In this document: positions 1 through 8,195 of the stretch, piece after piece
Layout: every line of letters begins with the position of its first letter
How positions within the stretch are numbered: the stretch's first letter is position 1
Origin: Haemophilus parainfluenzae
GTDB taxonomy: Bacteria; Pseudomonadota; Gammaproteobacteria; Enterobacterales; Pasteurellaceae
NCBI RefSeq assembly: GCF_014931415.1
Contig: NZ_CP063121.1
Span: 1,116,001 to 1,180,000 of the forward strand
DNA length: 64,000 nt
Direction of reading: 5' to 3'
Position numbers and translations under genes: made by a program
Notes under the pieces: model-generated
Database searches by the model: none
What the model was told of the DNA's origin: nothing
What the model saw: the letters and a program-made list of their open reading frames with translations, nothing else

Positions 1-31
1 ATGCAAACGTGGTTAATAGAATTTTTTTCAT
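1..31 (-). CDS. 5' end of an exported protein gene (runs off the window)
   Basis: Reading leftwards from an ATG at 31 gives MKKILLTTFA before the window ends. Two lysines followed by hydrophobic residues are the start of a Sec signal peptide or lipoprotein leader. A GGAG ribosome-binding site sits at 39-42, eight bases before the ATG. The gene follows traX in the same direction and is presumably another ICE gene. Nothing more can be said about its product. Confidence 0.45.
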   Translation of the reverse strand, partial: MKKILLTTFA

Positions 32-129
32 GATGAGGCTCCAATTAAGGTATTTAAATAATGTCTTAATATGGATAACTCTCAACTGAATTTGAATAAT
101 TTATTCTTCTTGAAGTAAAGATAGAAAAA

Positions 130-894
130 TTAGCTGATAAAAATATATTTTATTCCAACAATAATTGTTAAATGAACTGGGTAAAAAAGGTAAAAGAAAG
201 CCTTAGGCATACGAGAGATTGAGAGATTACATTGACGAAGGCCTTTAGGGTGAAGAATAAATATTATTGTACCAATTACAACAGCGACGACACTAACTGT
301 TTCAACAATAGTTTCCCCGAAATTATCAATAAAACTGTGATTGACGAAAAGTGCGAGCAATACACAGGTTAGCATCGTAATAAGACGATATTGAGTATCT
401 TTTGTTTGCAAAAATAGGTAACAACCAATGCAATATGAAAGCCCAGGTAAACCATAATCAGAGAGTGCGGAAAGAATAATAAAAAAGCCCAATCCAAAAA
501 ACATGACCCAGCTATTTAAGTCTTGACGGTTTTTATATACCCATATTACCCCGATTACAGACAAAAACTGAAATAGGACATTTAAACGGTCATAATTAGG
601 CTCGAAAAGCGTAAAACTGATTTCAGATAAAAATGCGGTTGCTATCATCCAAGTGAAATAACTTTTAAAGTTCACGTTATCTCGAGATAAATTAAGCGCG
701 ATGATAAATCCAAACGCCACGTAGGAAAATCGACCAATCACCCGGCACCAGGATAGAGCAGGGTAAGCATTTGAAAAGGCTACACCAATATGATCGATAA
801 TCATTGTAATGAGTGCTAACCATTTTAGACATTCAGTTTGAGAAGAGGTTAAATAAGGCATCGTTATACTATTAAAAAGAGTTTTATTTATCAT
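130..894 (-). CDS. traX: TraX family membrane protein
   Basis: TraX-family proteins are polytopic membrane acyltransferase-like proteins; F-plasmid TraX N-acetylates pilin. The 254-residue product has the family hallmarks: near the N-terminus LKWLALITMIIDHIG, then an RVIGRFSYVAFGFIIALNL segment, and near the C-terminus AFFYLFYPVHL. About eight hydrophobic segments are visible. It lies at the distal end of the ICE block and points the same way as the maintenance genes. The exact substrate is unknown; acetylation of a conjugative pilin is inference from the family. Confidence 0.8.
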   Translation of the reverse strand: MINKTLFNSITMPYLTSSQTECLKWLALITMIIDHIGVAFSNAYPALSWCRVIGRFSYVAFGFIIALNLSRDNVNFKSYFTWMIATAFLSEISFTLFEPNYDRLNVLFQFLSVIGVIWVYKNRQDLNSWVMFFGLGFFIILSALSDYGLPGLSYCIGCYLFLQTKDTQYRLITMLTCVLLALFVNHSFIDNFGETIVETVSVVAVVIGTIIFILHPKGLRQCNLSISRMPKAFFYLFYPVHLTIIVGIKYIFIS

Positions 895-951
895 ACCCTA
901 AAAAGGAAAAGCCTATCTACTTTATGTAGATAGGCTTTCAAGGTAAATAGA

Positions 952-1548
952 TTAATATTCATATCCGAGCATAATCGTTGTAGAACTACGATCTGCTTCA
1001 GTGATGATAAAAACACTTTCTCCATCAACAAAATGCTGGCTCACAATGCGTTTATCCTTCTCTACGGCATGATCGTTTTCAATCCAATCTTCAACGCTGG
1101 TAGCACCCCAATCATAACTTAATTGTTTTTCAATTAAGCGATGAATGGTTGGCATTCCCAATAACTGTTTAGCGCAGATAGTACACGAAACATCCCCTAA
1201 CTTAAGTGGTGTTCTTTTTGATTGATATATATCCCAATCAAAGTGTCCTCTTTGCTCATCTTCACTTTCATCAGAAAAAGAAATCTTAGTTGTTCGATTC
1301 CCGTCATCATCTACTGAAGTAGAGAGTTGAATGGTGTCTTTACCATTATCTGCTTGATAGAAATTCATGACAATTTCTGCAAGCGGATGTGGCGGTTTTT
1401 CAATCCAATCTTTATTCCCCAGCATGATAATGCAGCCATTTTGATGCCACGAGATGACCTCATTGATCTTTTCGGTAGTTAATTCCGCTAAGATACGACG
1501 AGAGACGAAGATTTTTCCAAGTTCTAAAATACGATTTTCCTTACACAT
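952..1548 (-). CDS. conserved ICE protein of unknown function
   Basis: The 198-residue product ends in VFIITEADRSSTTIMLGYEY, a C-terminal signature I associate with small proteins found next to radC-like genes in integrative elements (sometimes misannotated as a type I restriction subunit). The N-terminus (LELGKIFVSRRILAEL) also fits that family. The middle, residues 70-115, is acidic and poorly conserved-looking. It lies directly downstream of the radC-like gene. The start at 1548 is supported by GGAG at 1557-1560. The function is unknown. Confidence 0.65.
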   Translation of the reverse strand: MCKENRILELGKIFVSRRILAELTTEKINEVISWHQNGCIIMLGNKDWIEKPPHPLAEIVMNFYQADNGKDTIQLSTSVDDDGNRTTKISFSDESEDEQRGHFDWDIYQSKRTPLKLGDVSCTICAKQLLGMPTIHRLIEKQLSYDWGATSVEDWIENDHAVEKDKRIVSQHFVDGESVFIITEADRSSTTIMLGYEY

Positions 1549-1626
1549 AAGTGTTTCTCCTAAATTTTTAAAATGTAAAAAGTAAAGGGGATAACACTGC
1601 CATTGAGGGTGTTATCCCCCAATGGG
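1549..1626 (-). promoter_or_regulatory. intercistronic leader with alternative hairpins before the 198-aa ICE gene
   Basis: On the minus strand an 11-base arm (1609-1619, GGGGATAACAC) is perfectly complementary to a second arm (1587-1597). The second arm also matches the ribosome-binding site GGAGAAACAC (1551-1560) at 8 of 10 positions, counting one G-U. A competing hairpin pairs 1620-1625 with 1600-1605. The two folds exclude each other. This is the first of four similar leaders in the ICE. Confidence 0.5.
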
Positions 1627-1640
1627 TGAAAGGTTGTTAG

Positions 1641-2111
1641 CTAAATAAGATGATTATCAGTAAAGCAAAAAGACGCAGAACCAGAAACGATAAAGTGATC
1701 AAGTAATTTAATTTCCATTAATTCACAAGCTTCCTTTAATCTCTTGGTTATATATTTGTCAGCATCACTAGGCTCAACATTTCCAGTTGGATGATTGTGC
1801 CCAATGATAATTGCTGATGCATTTAGCTTTAATGCCTGTCGAATAATCTCCCGAATCGACACAGAAATTTCTGAAACAGATCCTTGAAACATCACCTCAG
1901 ATTTAATCAATCTGTGGATTCTATCCAAGAAAAGTACCACGAAATTTTCTCTTTCTTCATTACCTATAATGGTTTGAAAATAGAGTTTAGCTATGGATGG
2001 CTCAGTAAATTCCTGTGCACCTTGGTAAAAGGGCTTTTTTTCCATCACTTTAGTTAAAATAACCTGTGCCTGTTCTAAAATAGCTTGTTGTTGCTCGTTT
2101 AATTCAAACAT
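1641..2111 (-). CDS. RadC-like JAB-domain protein
   Basis: A 156-residue protein of the short, element-borne RadC/YeeS type. It carries the JAMM metal-binding signature HNHPTGNVEPSDAD (His-x-His, then Ser-x-x-Asp) near residue 105, preceded by the conserved ENFVVLFLDRIHRLIKSEV segment. Full-length chromosomal RadC is about 220 residues; this form lacks the N-terminal helix-hairpin-helix region. Such proteins are common in ICEs and genomic islands, and their biochemical role is unresolved. The start is set by GGAATATCGA, which directly precedes the ATG. Confidence 0.85.
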   Translation of the reverse strand: MFELNEQQQAILEQAQVILTKVMEKKPFYQGAQEFTEPSIAKLYFQTIIGNEERENFVVLFLDRIHRLIKSEVMFQGSVSEISVSIREIIRQALKLNASAIIIGHNHPTGNVEPSDADKYITKRLKEACELMEIKLLDHFIVSGSASFCFTDNHLI

Positions 2112-2168
2112 TCGATATTCCTTCTTAAATAGGGAATATCGCCCATAAGGGATATATCCCCTATGGGT
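2112..2168 (-). promoter_or_regulatory. leader with self-complementary ribosome-binding site before the radC-like gene
   Basis: The ribosome-binding site GGAATATCGA (2112-2121) is matched over nine bases by an upstream antisense copy CGATATTCC (2133-2141). Further upstream a double hairpin (outer CCCATA/TATGGG at 2162-2167 and 2142-2147, inner GGGATATATCCC at 2149-2160) carries a sequence resembling the ribosome-binding site, which can pair with the antisense copy instead. This looks like a translational switch. Confidence 0.55.
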
Positions 2169-2249
2169 GAAAGTGCGGTCAAATTAACACACACTTTAAT
2201 GGTACATAGTTTTAATAGAGTCCACTTTATTTAAAAAGTCTGACTTGCA

Positions 2250-2891
2250 TTACGCCCAAAGTAATTCGGCTAATTTTACTTTTTTCTCAAGCTCATTGAC
2301 TGCTTTTTTAGCATAAGTGAGAGAAAAAGCATGTGTTCGCAATTCAGGTTTATCTTTAAGCTCTTGGTGTTTTTCTTTGGCTTTTTCCAATTCAAACTTA
2401 AAGAACTCAAGACTTTCCGGCATGGATAAATCAATTTTCCCTGCCATCTGTTCCCAATAAGCGATTTTACCGTCATAACTTTCTGCTTTACGCATTTCTT
2501 CAATAGACTTATCCATGCGTCTTGCATTACGTTCAATCAAGGCTCTATGACGTTTTTCGCTATGATGACCGATTTTAATCGGTTCCCCCAAGCGAAGAAA
2601 TTCACGGCCTTCATTAGCAGCTTCACAATATTGTTCACTGCGTTTTAATGCATTATTAGCTGCGTTTTGATAACGCTCAGCTTTTTGTTCTGCACGAACT
2701 TGACTATTCACTCCATCACACCGGGTGAAGGAATAAAAATACGCATCCTCAGAGGTTTTTACGAGATTATGAATCTCCACTTCAGTCTCTTTACCGTATT
2801 TACTGGTTAAGATGATAACGTCACCTTTTTGGTGAGTATCAGGACATTTAGCAACAAAAACATTAGGGCACAATTTAGCGTAAGTATTCAT
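2250..2891 (-). CDS. DUF3560 domain protein
   Basis: A 213-residue protein with the DUF3560 signature: an ERYQNAANNALKRSEQ-type helix, then GEPIKIGHHSEKRHRALIERNARRMDKSIEE. This family is frequent on plasmids and ICEs and has no assigned activity. The C-terminal third (residues 150-213) is rich in Lys and Glu and probably coiled coil. An in-frame start lies 13 codons upstream, but ATG at 2891 is preferred because it has the strong site GGAGAAACC just before it and because the upstream codons fall inside the leader structure. Confidence 0.75.
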   Translation of the reverse strand: MNTYAKLCPNVFVAKCPDTHQKGDVIILTSKYGKETEVEIHNLVKTSEDAYFYSFTRCDGVNSQVRAEQKAERYQNAANNALKRSEQYCEAANEGREFLRLGEPIKIGHHSEKRHRALIERNARRMDKSIEEMRKAESYDGKIAYWEQMAGKIDLSMPESLEFFKFELEKAKEKHQELKDKPELRTHAFSLTYAKKAVNELEKKVKLAELLWA

Positions 2892-2958
2892 AGGTTTCTC
2901 CTCAAATAGAAATAAAAAAGGAGAAACCACCCATAAGGGGAGTTTCCCCTTCAGGGTA
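2892..2958 (-). promoter_or_regulatory. leader with self-complementary ribosome-binding site before the DUF3560 gene
   Basis: The ribosome-binding site GGAGAAACC (2893-2901) has an exact nine-base antisense copy GGTTTCTCC at 2930-2938. Just upstream a hairpin (2936-2950) carries GGGGAAAC, a mimic of the ribosome-binding site that could capture the antisense copy. An outer ACCC/GGGT pairing encloses the hairpin. It has the same architecture as the other three ICE leaders but a different sequence. Confidence 0.55.
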
Positions 2959-3005
2959 AAGAAAAAGCCAACAAATCTTGTTGTTGGCTTTCATCAGTTT
3001 ATAGG

Positions 3006-3434
3006 TTAGTCATTCCCTTGCTCATCTTGGCGTTTTGCTTGATATTTCAACTCACCATCAACTTTAATAAAGTTAATACGGTAGAGTCGTCCTTTAATCG
3101 ACACGCCAGTATCACCTTTTTTGTGATATTCACTGTCTTTTGAATAAGTGAATGTGTCATACCACAAATCACTCATTACAAAGGAAACTAAGACTTTTTT
3201 CTTAGCTTCAACAGCTTCTTGACAGCGTTTGATTAAATTTACAGTTTCTTCACCGGATACGTTCATATCAAAAAAACGATATTCCGGAGAATCGGAAGAA
3301 CCTGTAAGAGCAGCAATTCGACAAGCCCAAAATGCATCTCCTTTTTTCGGCTTGATTTCGCGAATATCGCTTAAATAACCAATGCCAGAAGTATGAAGAT
3401 TGAAATATTTTGGTTGTGCGTTTTGAGTAGACAT
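3006..3434 (-). CDS. DUF3577 / STY4534 family ICE protein
   Basis: The 142-residue product matches the DUF3577 family seen in SPI-7-like and PFGI-1-like ICEs: YFNLHTSGIGYLSDIREIKPKKGDAFWACRIAALTG near the start, FDMNVSGEE and LIKRCQEAV in the middle, and GVSIKGRLYRINFIKVDGE at the end. The family is sometimes called an ICE replication protein; direct function is not established. Its start is backed by GGAGAAACAT at 3436-3445. Confidence 0.8.
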   Translation of the reverse strand: MSTQNAQPKYFNLHTSGIGYLSDIREIKPKKGDAFWACRIAALTGSSDSPEYRFFDMNVSGEETVNLIKRCQEAVEAKKKVLVSFVMSDLWYDTFTYSKDSEYHKKGDTGVSIKGRLYRINFIKVDGELKYQAKRQDEQGND

Positions 3435-3510
3435 AATGTTTCTCCTAAGTAGTAAAAAAGCGGAGAAACATCCTTACCCAACACGGGAAAAATGTTTCCC
3501 GCCAAGGGTT
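3435..3510 (-). promoter_or_regulatory. leader with self-complementary ribosome-binding site before the DUF3577 gene
   Basis: The ribosome-binding site GGAGAAACAT (3436-3445) has a perfect ten-base antisense copy ATGTTTCTCC at 3462-3471. Upstream, a seven-base-pair hairpin at 3484-3501 contains GGGAAACAT, a near copy of the ribosome-binding site. This is the clearest of the four leaders. Confidence 0.6.
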
Positions 3511-3561
3511 AAATTGTGATTAAACTAGAATAAGTAATCTTATTTTAGGTTAAGGGTAGTT

Positions 3562-3705
3562 TAAGGTGGCACACCTACGAATTATTCGTAGATTCTCCTT
3601 TCAGTGTGCTGGAAAAAATTTTGGCTATGATTCTACTTGCGCTAAGGCAAGGCGTTGCTTCTCAAGAATCGTGCAACTTCTTAAAGGCTGTTTTCACAGC
3701 ACCTT
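3562..3705. repeat. structured element, copy A
   Basis: About 145 bases share ordered boxes with 4150-4318: GGTGGCACACCT, then a hairpin of unrelated sequence (TACGAAT/ATTCGTA at 3575-3591), then CCTTTCAGTGTGCTGGAA, then TTTTGGCTA, then further hairpins. The boxes are nearly identical in both copies while the stems between them differ but still pair, as expected of a folded RNA. It lies upstream of DUF3577. No protein-coding reason for the conservation is evident. The strand is not proven; leftward transcription would fit its neighbours. Confidence 0.5.
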
Positions 3706-3786
3706 AAAAACTGTTGTTATTAAAATCTAAAGCAAACTTTAAATGTATAAAAAATTAAAAATTCTATTTGGAGATATTTTAGCCAA

Positions 3787-3820
3787 AAGAAAAGGTCACC
3801 CAGTTTCCTGAATGACCTTA
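3787..3820 (-). terminator. intrinsic terminator, leftward
   Basis: On the minus strand an 11-base-pair stem (AGGTCATTCAG/CTGGGTGACCT) with a GAAA tetraloop is followed by TTTTCTTTT. Two of the pairs are G-U only on this strand, which favours leftward transcription of the 3.5-4.3 kb gap. It would end a transcript from topB or from the structured element, before DUF3577. Confidence 0.6.
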
Positions 3821-3957
3821 TAGTTTTGACTATAGATTGATTAAATAAAAATTAAGTAGGCCAAACTAATTTGATTCATAAAAATACTGATACGTTCGTT
3901 ACCATATACGGATTTTTACGGCTCGCCTTATCCGATTACTTTGTGGCCATCAATCGG

Positions 3958-4182
3958 TTATATCTGTGGCATCAAATTGACACAAAGGGCACCCATTGTT
4001 TCACCGGTGGGCTCCGGTAAGGAGAAAGTAGCAAGCCATTGCGAATTTTCAAAATGCACTTTGCAATACACTTTAAAAATCCGCAATGGCCAGCGATTTG
4101 AAAAGTCGAGAGTAAATTGGGGCGTTACTCCATCATTACTCTGATTAACTAGGTGGCACACCTCACAAGGAGCGTTAATCAA
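3958..4182 (-). CDS. doubtful small ORF in the gap downstream of topB
   Basis: A 74-codon frame opens with TTG at 4182 inside structured element B. Its residues include CEVCHL and a WPLRIFKVYCKVHFENSQWLATFSLPEPTGE-like tract. This reminds me weakly of the short Ash/Icd-like proteins of phages and islands, but I cannot place it, and a 67-codon frame also opens on the other strand. The region 3706-4147 otherwise holds only the terminator at 3787-3820. Confidence 0.2.
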   Translation of the reverse strand: MINAPCEVCHLVNQSNDGVTPQFTLDFSNRWPLRIFKVYCKVHFENSQWLATFSLPEPTGETMGALCVNLMPQI

Positions 4183-4318
4183 TGTGAGAAATTCCTTTCA
4201 GCGTGCTGGAATCATTTTTGGCTAGTGTGAATTGATAACCGACAATTCACGAACGGTCTTACGAAGGCTTTAGTATAGCACTATTTTTGAGGACTCGCCA
4301 TTCACAGGCGCTTAAATC
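4150..4318. repeat. structured element, copy B
   Basis: The second copy of the element at 3562-3705, beginning with the same GGTGGCACACCT box, then a different stem (CTCACA/TGTGAG, 4162-4188), then CCTTTCAGCGTGCTGGAA and TTTTGGCTA, then a stem GTGAATTG/CAATTCAC (about 4226-4250), and a short CGCC/GGCG hairpin before the topB stop codon. It directly abuts the end of topB. Confidence 0.5.
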
Positions 4319-6364
4319 CTAGTTCAATAAGCTTCGTAAAGATGAAATTTGCTCACTCACACTTTTACTCGACTTTTTCTTTAAATTTTTTGTACTTTTA
4401 GTATTCTTCTTGCTATCAATATTTTCAATATGTTGGCAATTTGGATAAGCAGAACACCCAAAAAAAGCCCCATTTTTACCATTTCTTTTAATCATTGGTG
4501 CACCGCACTTAGGGCATTTACGAATTTCAATATTCCCCAAACTTATTCCCTTTTTAAGGCAATCAGCCATCAAATGCCGCACAAAGACTTCTTGTTTTTG
4601 CATAAACACTTCTAACGAAAGCGTTCTTTCAGCAATTTGATTGAGCGCTTGCTCCCAAAGTGCGGTTAAACCAGGATCTTTTAACATCTGAGGTAAATTA
4701 TCAATTAGTGTCATTGCTTCATCTGTCGCTAATAGTGATTTACCTTTCTTTTTCAAGAAACCTTTATCAATCAAACCTTGAATCGTTCCCGCCCGAGTGG
4801 CTTCTGTACCAAGTCCTTCAGTTTCTCGTAAGCGTTGTTTTAAACGCTCATCAGTTACAAAGCGAGCTGCATTTTTCATTGCGGTGAGCAATGTGCCTTC
4901 CGTGAAGTGATTAGGTGGTGATGTTTGTAAGGTTTTTATTTCTGAATCAGAAATCTGACAGATTTGTCCTTGCTTTAACGTCGGCAAAGCTTGAGGTGCG
5001 TCATCATCTTCATCAAGTGATTTGCCAAATAGAATTTTCCAACCTGGAGCAATAAGCACATTCCCACGTGCACTTAATATATGTTGACCGCACTTCAAAA
5101 TAATTTGTGTCTTATCTGTTTCAGAAACAGGTAAGAATTGAGCTAAATAACGACGACGTATGAGATCATAGAGCTTTAATTCTTCATCAGACATTTTGCT
5201 AATATCTGCTTTAATCATAGTCGGAATAATGCCATGGTGAGCAGTAATTTTTTTATCATTCCAAACTCGTGATTTTTGATTAAGGTTTAACATACCTGCA
5301 AGGGGTTGTAATCGATTATCGGATTGCAACAAACATTGGATAATTTGAGGCACTTCTGCAAACTGAGACTCCGGTAAATAACCACAATCTGTTCTAGGAT
5401 AGGTTGTCGCTTTGTGAGTCTCATAAAGTGATTGAGCTATATCCAATACTCTTTGCGCACCCAGTCCATAAAGGCGGTTAGCTTCTGATTGTAAGTCACT
5501 TAATGCAAAGCAAAGTGGGGCATTTTGTCTTTCACGTTTAGTTTCAACTGATTCCACTTTCGCTTGGCCCAATTGACGAATTTGCTGATTTGCTGCTTGT
5601 ATAACTTGGGCAGACAAACAAAGTCCATCAGGATCGCAATATTGCTCCGGAATAACGTATTGCGTAGCAAAATGCTGATTTCCATCAGAAAGCATTACTT
5701 GCAAAGCAAAATGTTGCTTAGGAATGAAGTTTTTTATCTCACGGTCACGATTAACAACCAAGCTTAATGTTGGAGTTTGTACCCGACCAACACTTAAAGG
5801 TTTCCCTTGATACCCTTGTTGTTGCGCTAATAAGGTATAGAGACGAGAGAAATTCATACCAATAAGCCAATCAGCTCGACTACGTGCAAGTCCCGCATAG
5901 TAAAGAGGTAGTGTCTCCTCATTATTTTTAAGTGCGCCCAAGGCTTTGCGAATACTGGTATCATCTAGTGCAGACAACCAAAGGCGTTTTATTTGCCCTC
6001 GAAATCCTGCCAAATCCAGCAATTCTCTTGCTATAGTTTCGCCCTCTCTATCAATATCGGTTGCAATGACAACAAGTTTAGCTTGTTTGATAAGTTTCAT
6101 GACGACATTGAACTGTTTTTTTGTTTCTTTTTTAGGTGAAAGCCCCCATTTACCCGGGATAATTGGCAAGGTCTCAAATGCCCACTTTTTAAAGGCAGGA
6201 TCATATTCTTCAGGATTAAATTGCTCTACTAGATGACCAATTCCCCAGGTAACTGTAAGCTGACCGTCAGGTGTTGATAAACAACCCTCACCACGCTTTG
6301 TCGCACCTAATACTTTTGCAATATCATTGCCTTGTGATGGTTTTTCACATAAAAATAATTTCAT
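4319..6364 (-). CDS. topB: DNA topoisomerase III (ICE-encoded)
   Basis: A type IA topoisomerase that passes and decatenates single strands. The 681-residue product has the N-terminal Toprim segment (KLFLCEKPSQGNDIAKVLG; IATDIDREGETIAREL), the active-site region TTYPRTDCGYL with catalytic Tyr, SVGRVQTPTL, and a C-terminal zinc ribbon CPKCGAP...CSAYPNC. ICEs of this class carry their own topB near ssb. The start at 6364 (MKLFLCEKPS) is chosen over one five codons upstream because it fits the family and a GAGAG site. That site lies in a six-base-pair hairpin (6373-6392). Confidence 0.93.
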   Translation of the reverse strand: MKLFLCEKPSQGNDIAKVLGATKRGEGCLSTPDGQLTVTWGIGHLVEQFNPEEYDPAFKKWAFETLPIIPGKWGLSPKKETKKQFNVVMKLIKQAKLVVIATDIDREGETIARELLDLAGFRGQIKRLWLSALDDTSIRKALGALKNNEETLPLYYAGLARSRADWLIGMNFSRLYTLLAQQQGYQGKPLSVGRVQTPTLSLVVNRDREIKNFIPKQHFALQVMLSDGNQHFATQYVIPEQYCDPDGLCLSAQVIQAANQQIRQLGQAKVESVETKRERQNAPLCFALSDLQSEANRLYGLGAQRVLDIAQSLYETHKATTYPRTDCGYLPESQFAEVPQIIQCLLQSDNRLQPLAGMLNLNQKSRVWNDKKITAHHGIIPTMIKADISKMSDEELKLYDLIRRRYLAQFLPVSETDKTQIILKCGQHILSARGNVLIAPGWKILFGKSLDEDDDAPQALPTLKQGQICQISDSEIKTLQTSPPNHFTEGTLLTAMKNAARFVTDERLKQRLRETEGLGTEATRAGTIQGLIDKGFLKKKGKSLLATDEAMTLIDNLPQMLKDPGLTALWEQALNQIAERTLSLEVFMQKQEVFVRHLMADCLKKGISLGNIEIRKCPKCGAPMIKRNGKNGAFFGCSAYPNCQHIENIDSKKNTKSTKNLKKKSSKSVSEQISSLRSLLN

Positions 6365-6454
6365 GATGTTTTCTCTCATTGATATTTGAGAGATATTTTC
6401 GATGTAATAAGATAAACCACAATTAGGAATTCTTTTTAAACTGAGGAGTAAATC

Positions 6455-7012
6455 ATGATAAAACTGACCCCTTCATCAATTGGAGTGATGGTTGATACGC
6501 TTAGATATTCAGGTCGAGATAGATATATTATTTTTAGAATGAAAACGAGAGAGCAGAAAGTCGTGTATATGCGTTATCCACAGCATATTGAAAATATGGC
6601 TAATCAAGAGAACATGATTGTCATCGTAGATGCTCAAAAGTTTCTTTCTTTATGGCAGCGATCACCGTATGAGGTAGATAAAAATACATGTGCGGGCGAT
6701 GAGTCAACATGGAGAAAAGATTATAAGTTTCATCATGCTGAAAACGGATTTGCTAAAAGTATGGATTCTCCAGTTCCACTTGCAGATGTAAATGTTCATA
6801 TTAAAGATGGAGAAATAAGCTGTAGTCTTAATGATGGTATGACAAGAACGCTTTGGTTGCTTGCAAATGGTGTAAAGGAGTTTCCTATTTTGGTTAGAAA
6901 CCATAAAGAGAAAGCTAAAATTCTGTCAAAGTATGCAAGCCCATTATCTTCACTTCATTTTGAGCCACTTAATTTATTTTTTGCAATTACAGGAGAAAAA
7001 TACCCCTTGTAG
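6455..7012 (+). CDS. plasmid fertility inhibition factor-like protein
   Basis: The only rightward gene of the ICE block, divergent from topB with 90 bases between. The 185-residue product contains LNDGMTRTLWLLANGVKEFPILV (residues 128-150), a DGxxRTxWLL...FPV segment I associate with the plasmid fertility inhibition factor family; known members such as FiwA block transfer of co-resident plasmids. Three N-terminal beta-rich blocks precede it. GAGG lies eight bases before the ATG. The stop codon sits in the loop of a hairpin (about 7001-7023). The identification is from memory of the motif and is moderate. Confidence 0.5.
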   Translation: MIKLTPSSIGVMVDTLRYSGRDRYIIFRMKTREQKVVYMRYPQHIENMANQENMIVIVDAQKFLSLWQRSPYEVDKNTCAGDESTWRKDYKFHHAENGFAKSMDSPVPLADVNVHIKDGEISCSLNDGMTRTLWLLANGVKEFPILVRNHKEKAKILSKYASPLSSLHFEPLNLFFAITGEKYPL

Positions 7013-7153
7013 CCAAGGGGTAAACGTTTGAGATATTAAACAATATGAGGAAAAGGAAAAGTTTGGATGGATCTCAAAAAACAAATTTGTTTCGTTATCT
7101 ATCATACAAAATAATCATTATTATCGGTATCGAAATTTAAAAATAACTGAAAT

Positions 7154-7179
7154 AAAAAAAGCCCCACTAAGGTTGGGGC
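7154..7179 (-). terminator. intrinsic terminator of the lipoprotein gene
   Basis: On the minus strand GCCCC, a nine-base loop, GGGGC, then seven T residues. It lies 50 bases past the stop codon of the leftward lipoprotein gene and separates it from the fertility-inhibition and topB region. Confidence 0.85.
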
Positions 7180-7227
7180 AAAGGAGAATGAGGTATTGAT
7201 TACCTACACTATGTTTATGTTGTCGTA

Positions 7228-7746
7228 TTATTTAATTGCTTTTATCACTTCTGATTTAACAAATTGAGCAAAATCAGATTCATTTGAGGATGCAATCCAG
7301 GAAATTCTAACCTTGCCATCCTCTTTTGCAAGCGTTATGTCAATTTTTCGACCGCCAACATAGCTATTTGCCATGTGATAATAGACCCCAGGAGTCGCTT
7401 CATGAGCATGTCCTTCTTCATCTAAAAGCGATTCGTAACGTTGACGCTCATACCCGGATAATCCACTTAATGCTTCCTCCCGTGTTTTGAATTTTAAATT
7501 ACGTTTAATTTTTACGTAAAGAGAGTCAATATTTTTAGATGATGTAATTGAATCCTCTACGTTATAGCGATGAGAACGAGAACTTTGAGTGTAAGCCACA
7601 CCGGAAGAACTAGAGGAACTATTCCCCCCGCCAAGAACACTGCTGAGCTGACCTGCAACATTACCAACCGCATCATTCAATGAGTTTAATTCAGCACAAC
7701 CACTTAAAGCAGCGACGGCAGATAAAACAAAAATTATTTTTTTCAT
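7228..7746 (-). CDS. ICE-encoded lipoprotein
   Basis: The product of 172 residues begins MKKIIFVLSAVAALSGC, a signal peptide ending in a lipobox (LSGC), so Cys17 should be lipidated. A Gly/Ser-rich linker (residues 40-50, GGGNSSSSSS) follows, then a globular domain of about 110 residues with a tract VYYHMANSYVGGRKIDITLAKEDGKVRISWIAS near the end. I do not recognise the family. GTG at 7749 is a possible alternative start; ATG at 7746 is preferred. It lies 26 bases downstream of ssb and is probably co-transcribed with it. Confidence 0.75.
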   Translation of the reverse strand: MKKIIFVLSAVAALSGCAELNSLNDAVGNVAGQLSSVLGGGNSSSSSSGVAYTQSSRSHRYNVEDSITSSKNIDSLYVKIKRNLKFKTREEALSGLSGYERQRYESLLDEEGHAHEATPGVYYHMANSYVGGRKIDITLAKEDGKVRISWIASSNESDFAQFVKSEVIKAIK

Positions 7747-7772
7747 CACGATTAACCTTAATTATATTGAGT

Positions 7773-8195
7773 TCAGAATGGTATTGAATCATCAAAAGCA
7801 TTTGCCGATGCATCTTGTTGTGGCATTGGCTGAGAATTATTTGCACCATCTGCACTTTGAGGGCGAGTACCTAACATTTGCATTACATCACCTTGGATTT
7901 CCGTGGTATAACGATCTTGCCCGTTTTGATCTTGCCATTTACGAGTACGCAAGCGTCCTTCAATATAAACTTGCGCTCCTTTCTTGAGATATTGGCCGCA
8001 AATTTCAGCTAATTTGCGATAAAAAACGATTCGATGCCATTCAGTCACTTCACGACGTTCACCGGTGTTTTTATCCGTCCAAGCTTCGCTAGTTGCTACA
8101 CTGATATTTGCAACTGCTTCACCATTCGGCATGCTTCGCATTTCAGGATCATTACCTAAATGTCCCACGATAATTACTTTATTAATTCCAGCCAT
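7773..8195 (-). CDS. ssb: single-stranded DNA-binding protein (ICE copy)
   Basis: A 140-residue SSB with an OB fold ([73 protein letters not shown]), a Gln/Asn-rich linker and the acidic tip DDSIPF that recruits partner proteins. It is shorter than typical chromosomal SSB of this family (about 165-175), as usual for element copies. It presumably coats the transferred or replicating strand. The ribosome-binding site AGGAG lies in the five-base loop of a hairpin GATTT/AAATC (8199-8213). Confidence 0.95.
   Translation of the reverse strand: MAGINKVIIVGHLGNDPEMRSMPNGEAVANISVATSEAWTDKNTGERREVTEWHRIVFYRKLAEICGQYLKKGAQVYIEGRLRTRKWQDQNGQDRYTTEIQGDVMQMLGTRPQSADGANNSQPMPQQDASANAFDDSIPF

Noticed and set aside
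3941..4144. Rightward 67-codon ORF
   Set aside because: No ribosome-binding site, overlaps an opposite frame of similar length, and lies in the structured gap between topB and DUF3577; no recognisable protein.
5500..5767. ORFs on both strands within topB
   Set aside because: Shadow frames of topB; the main frame has complete topoisomerase motifs.
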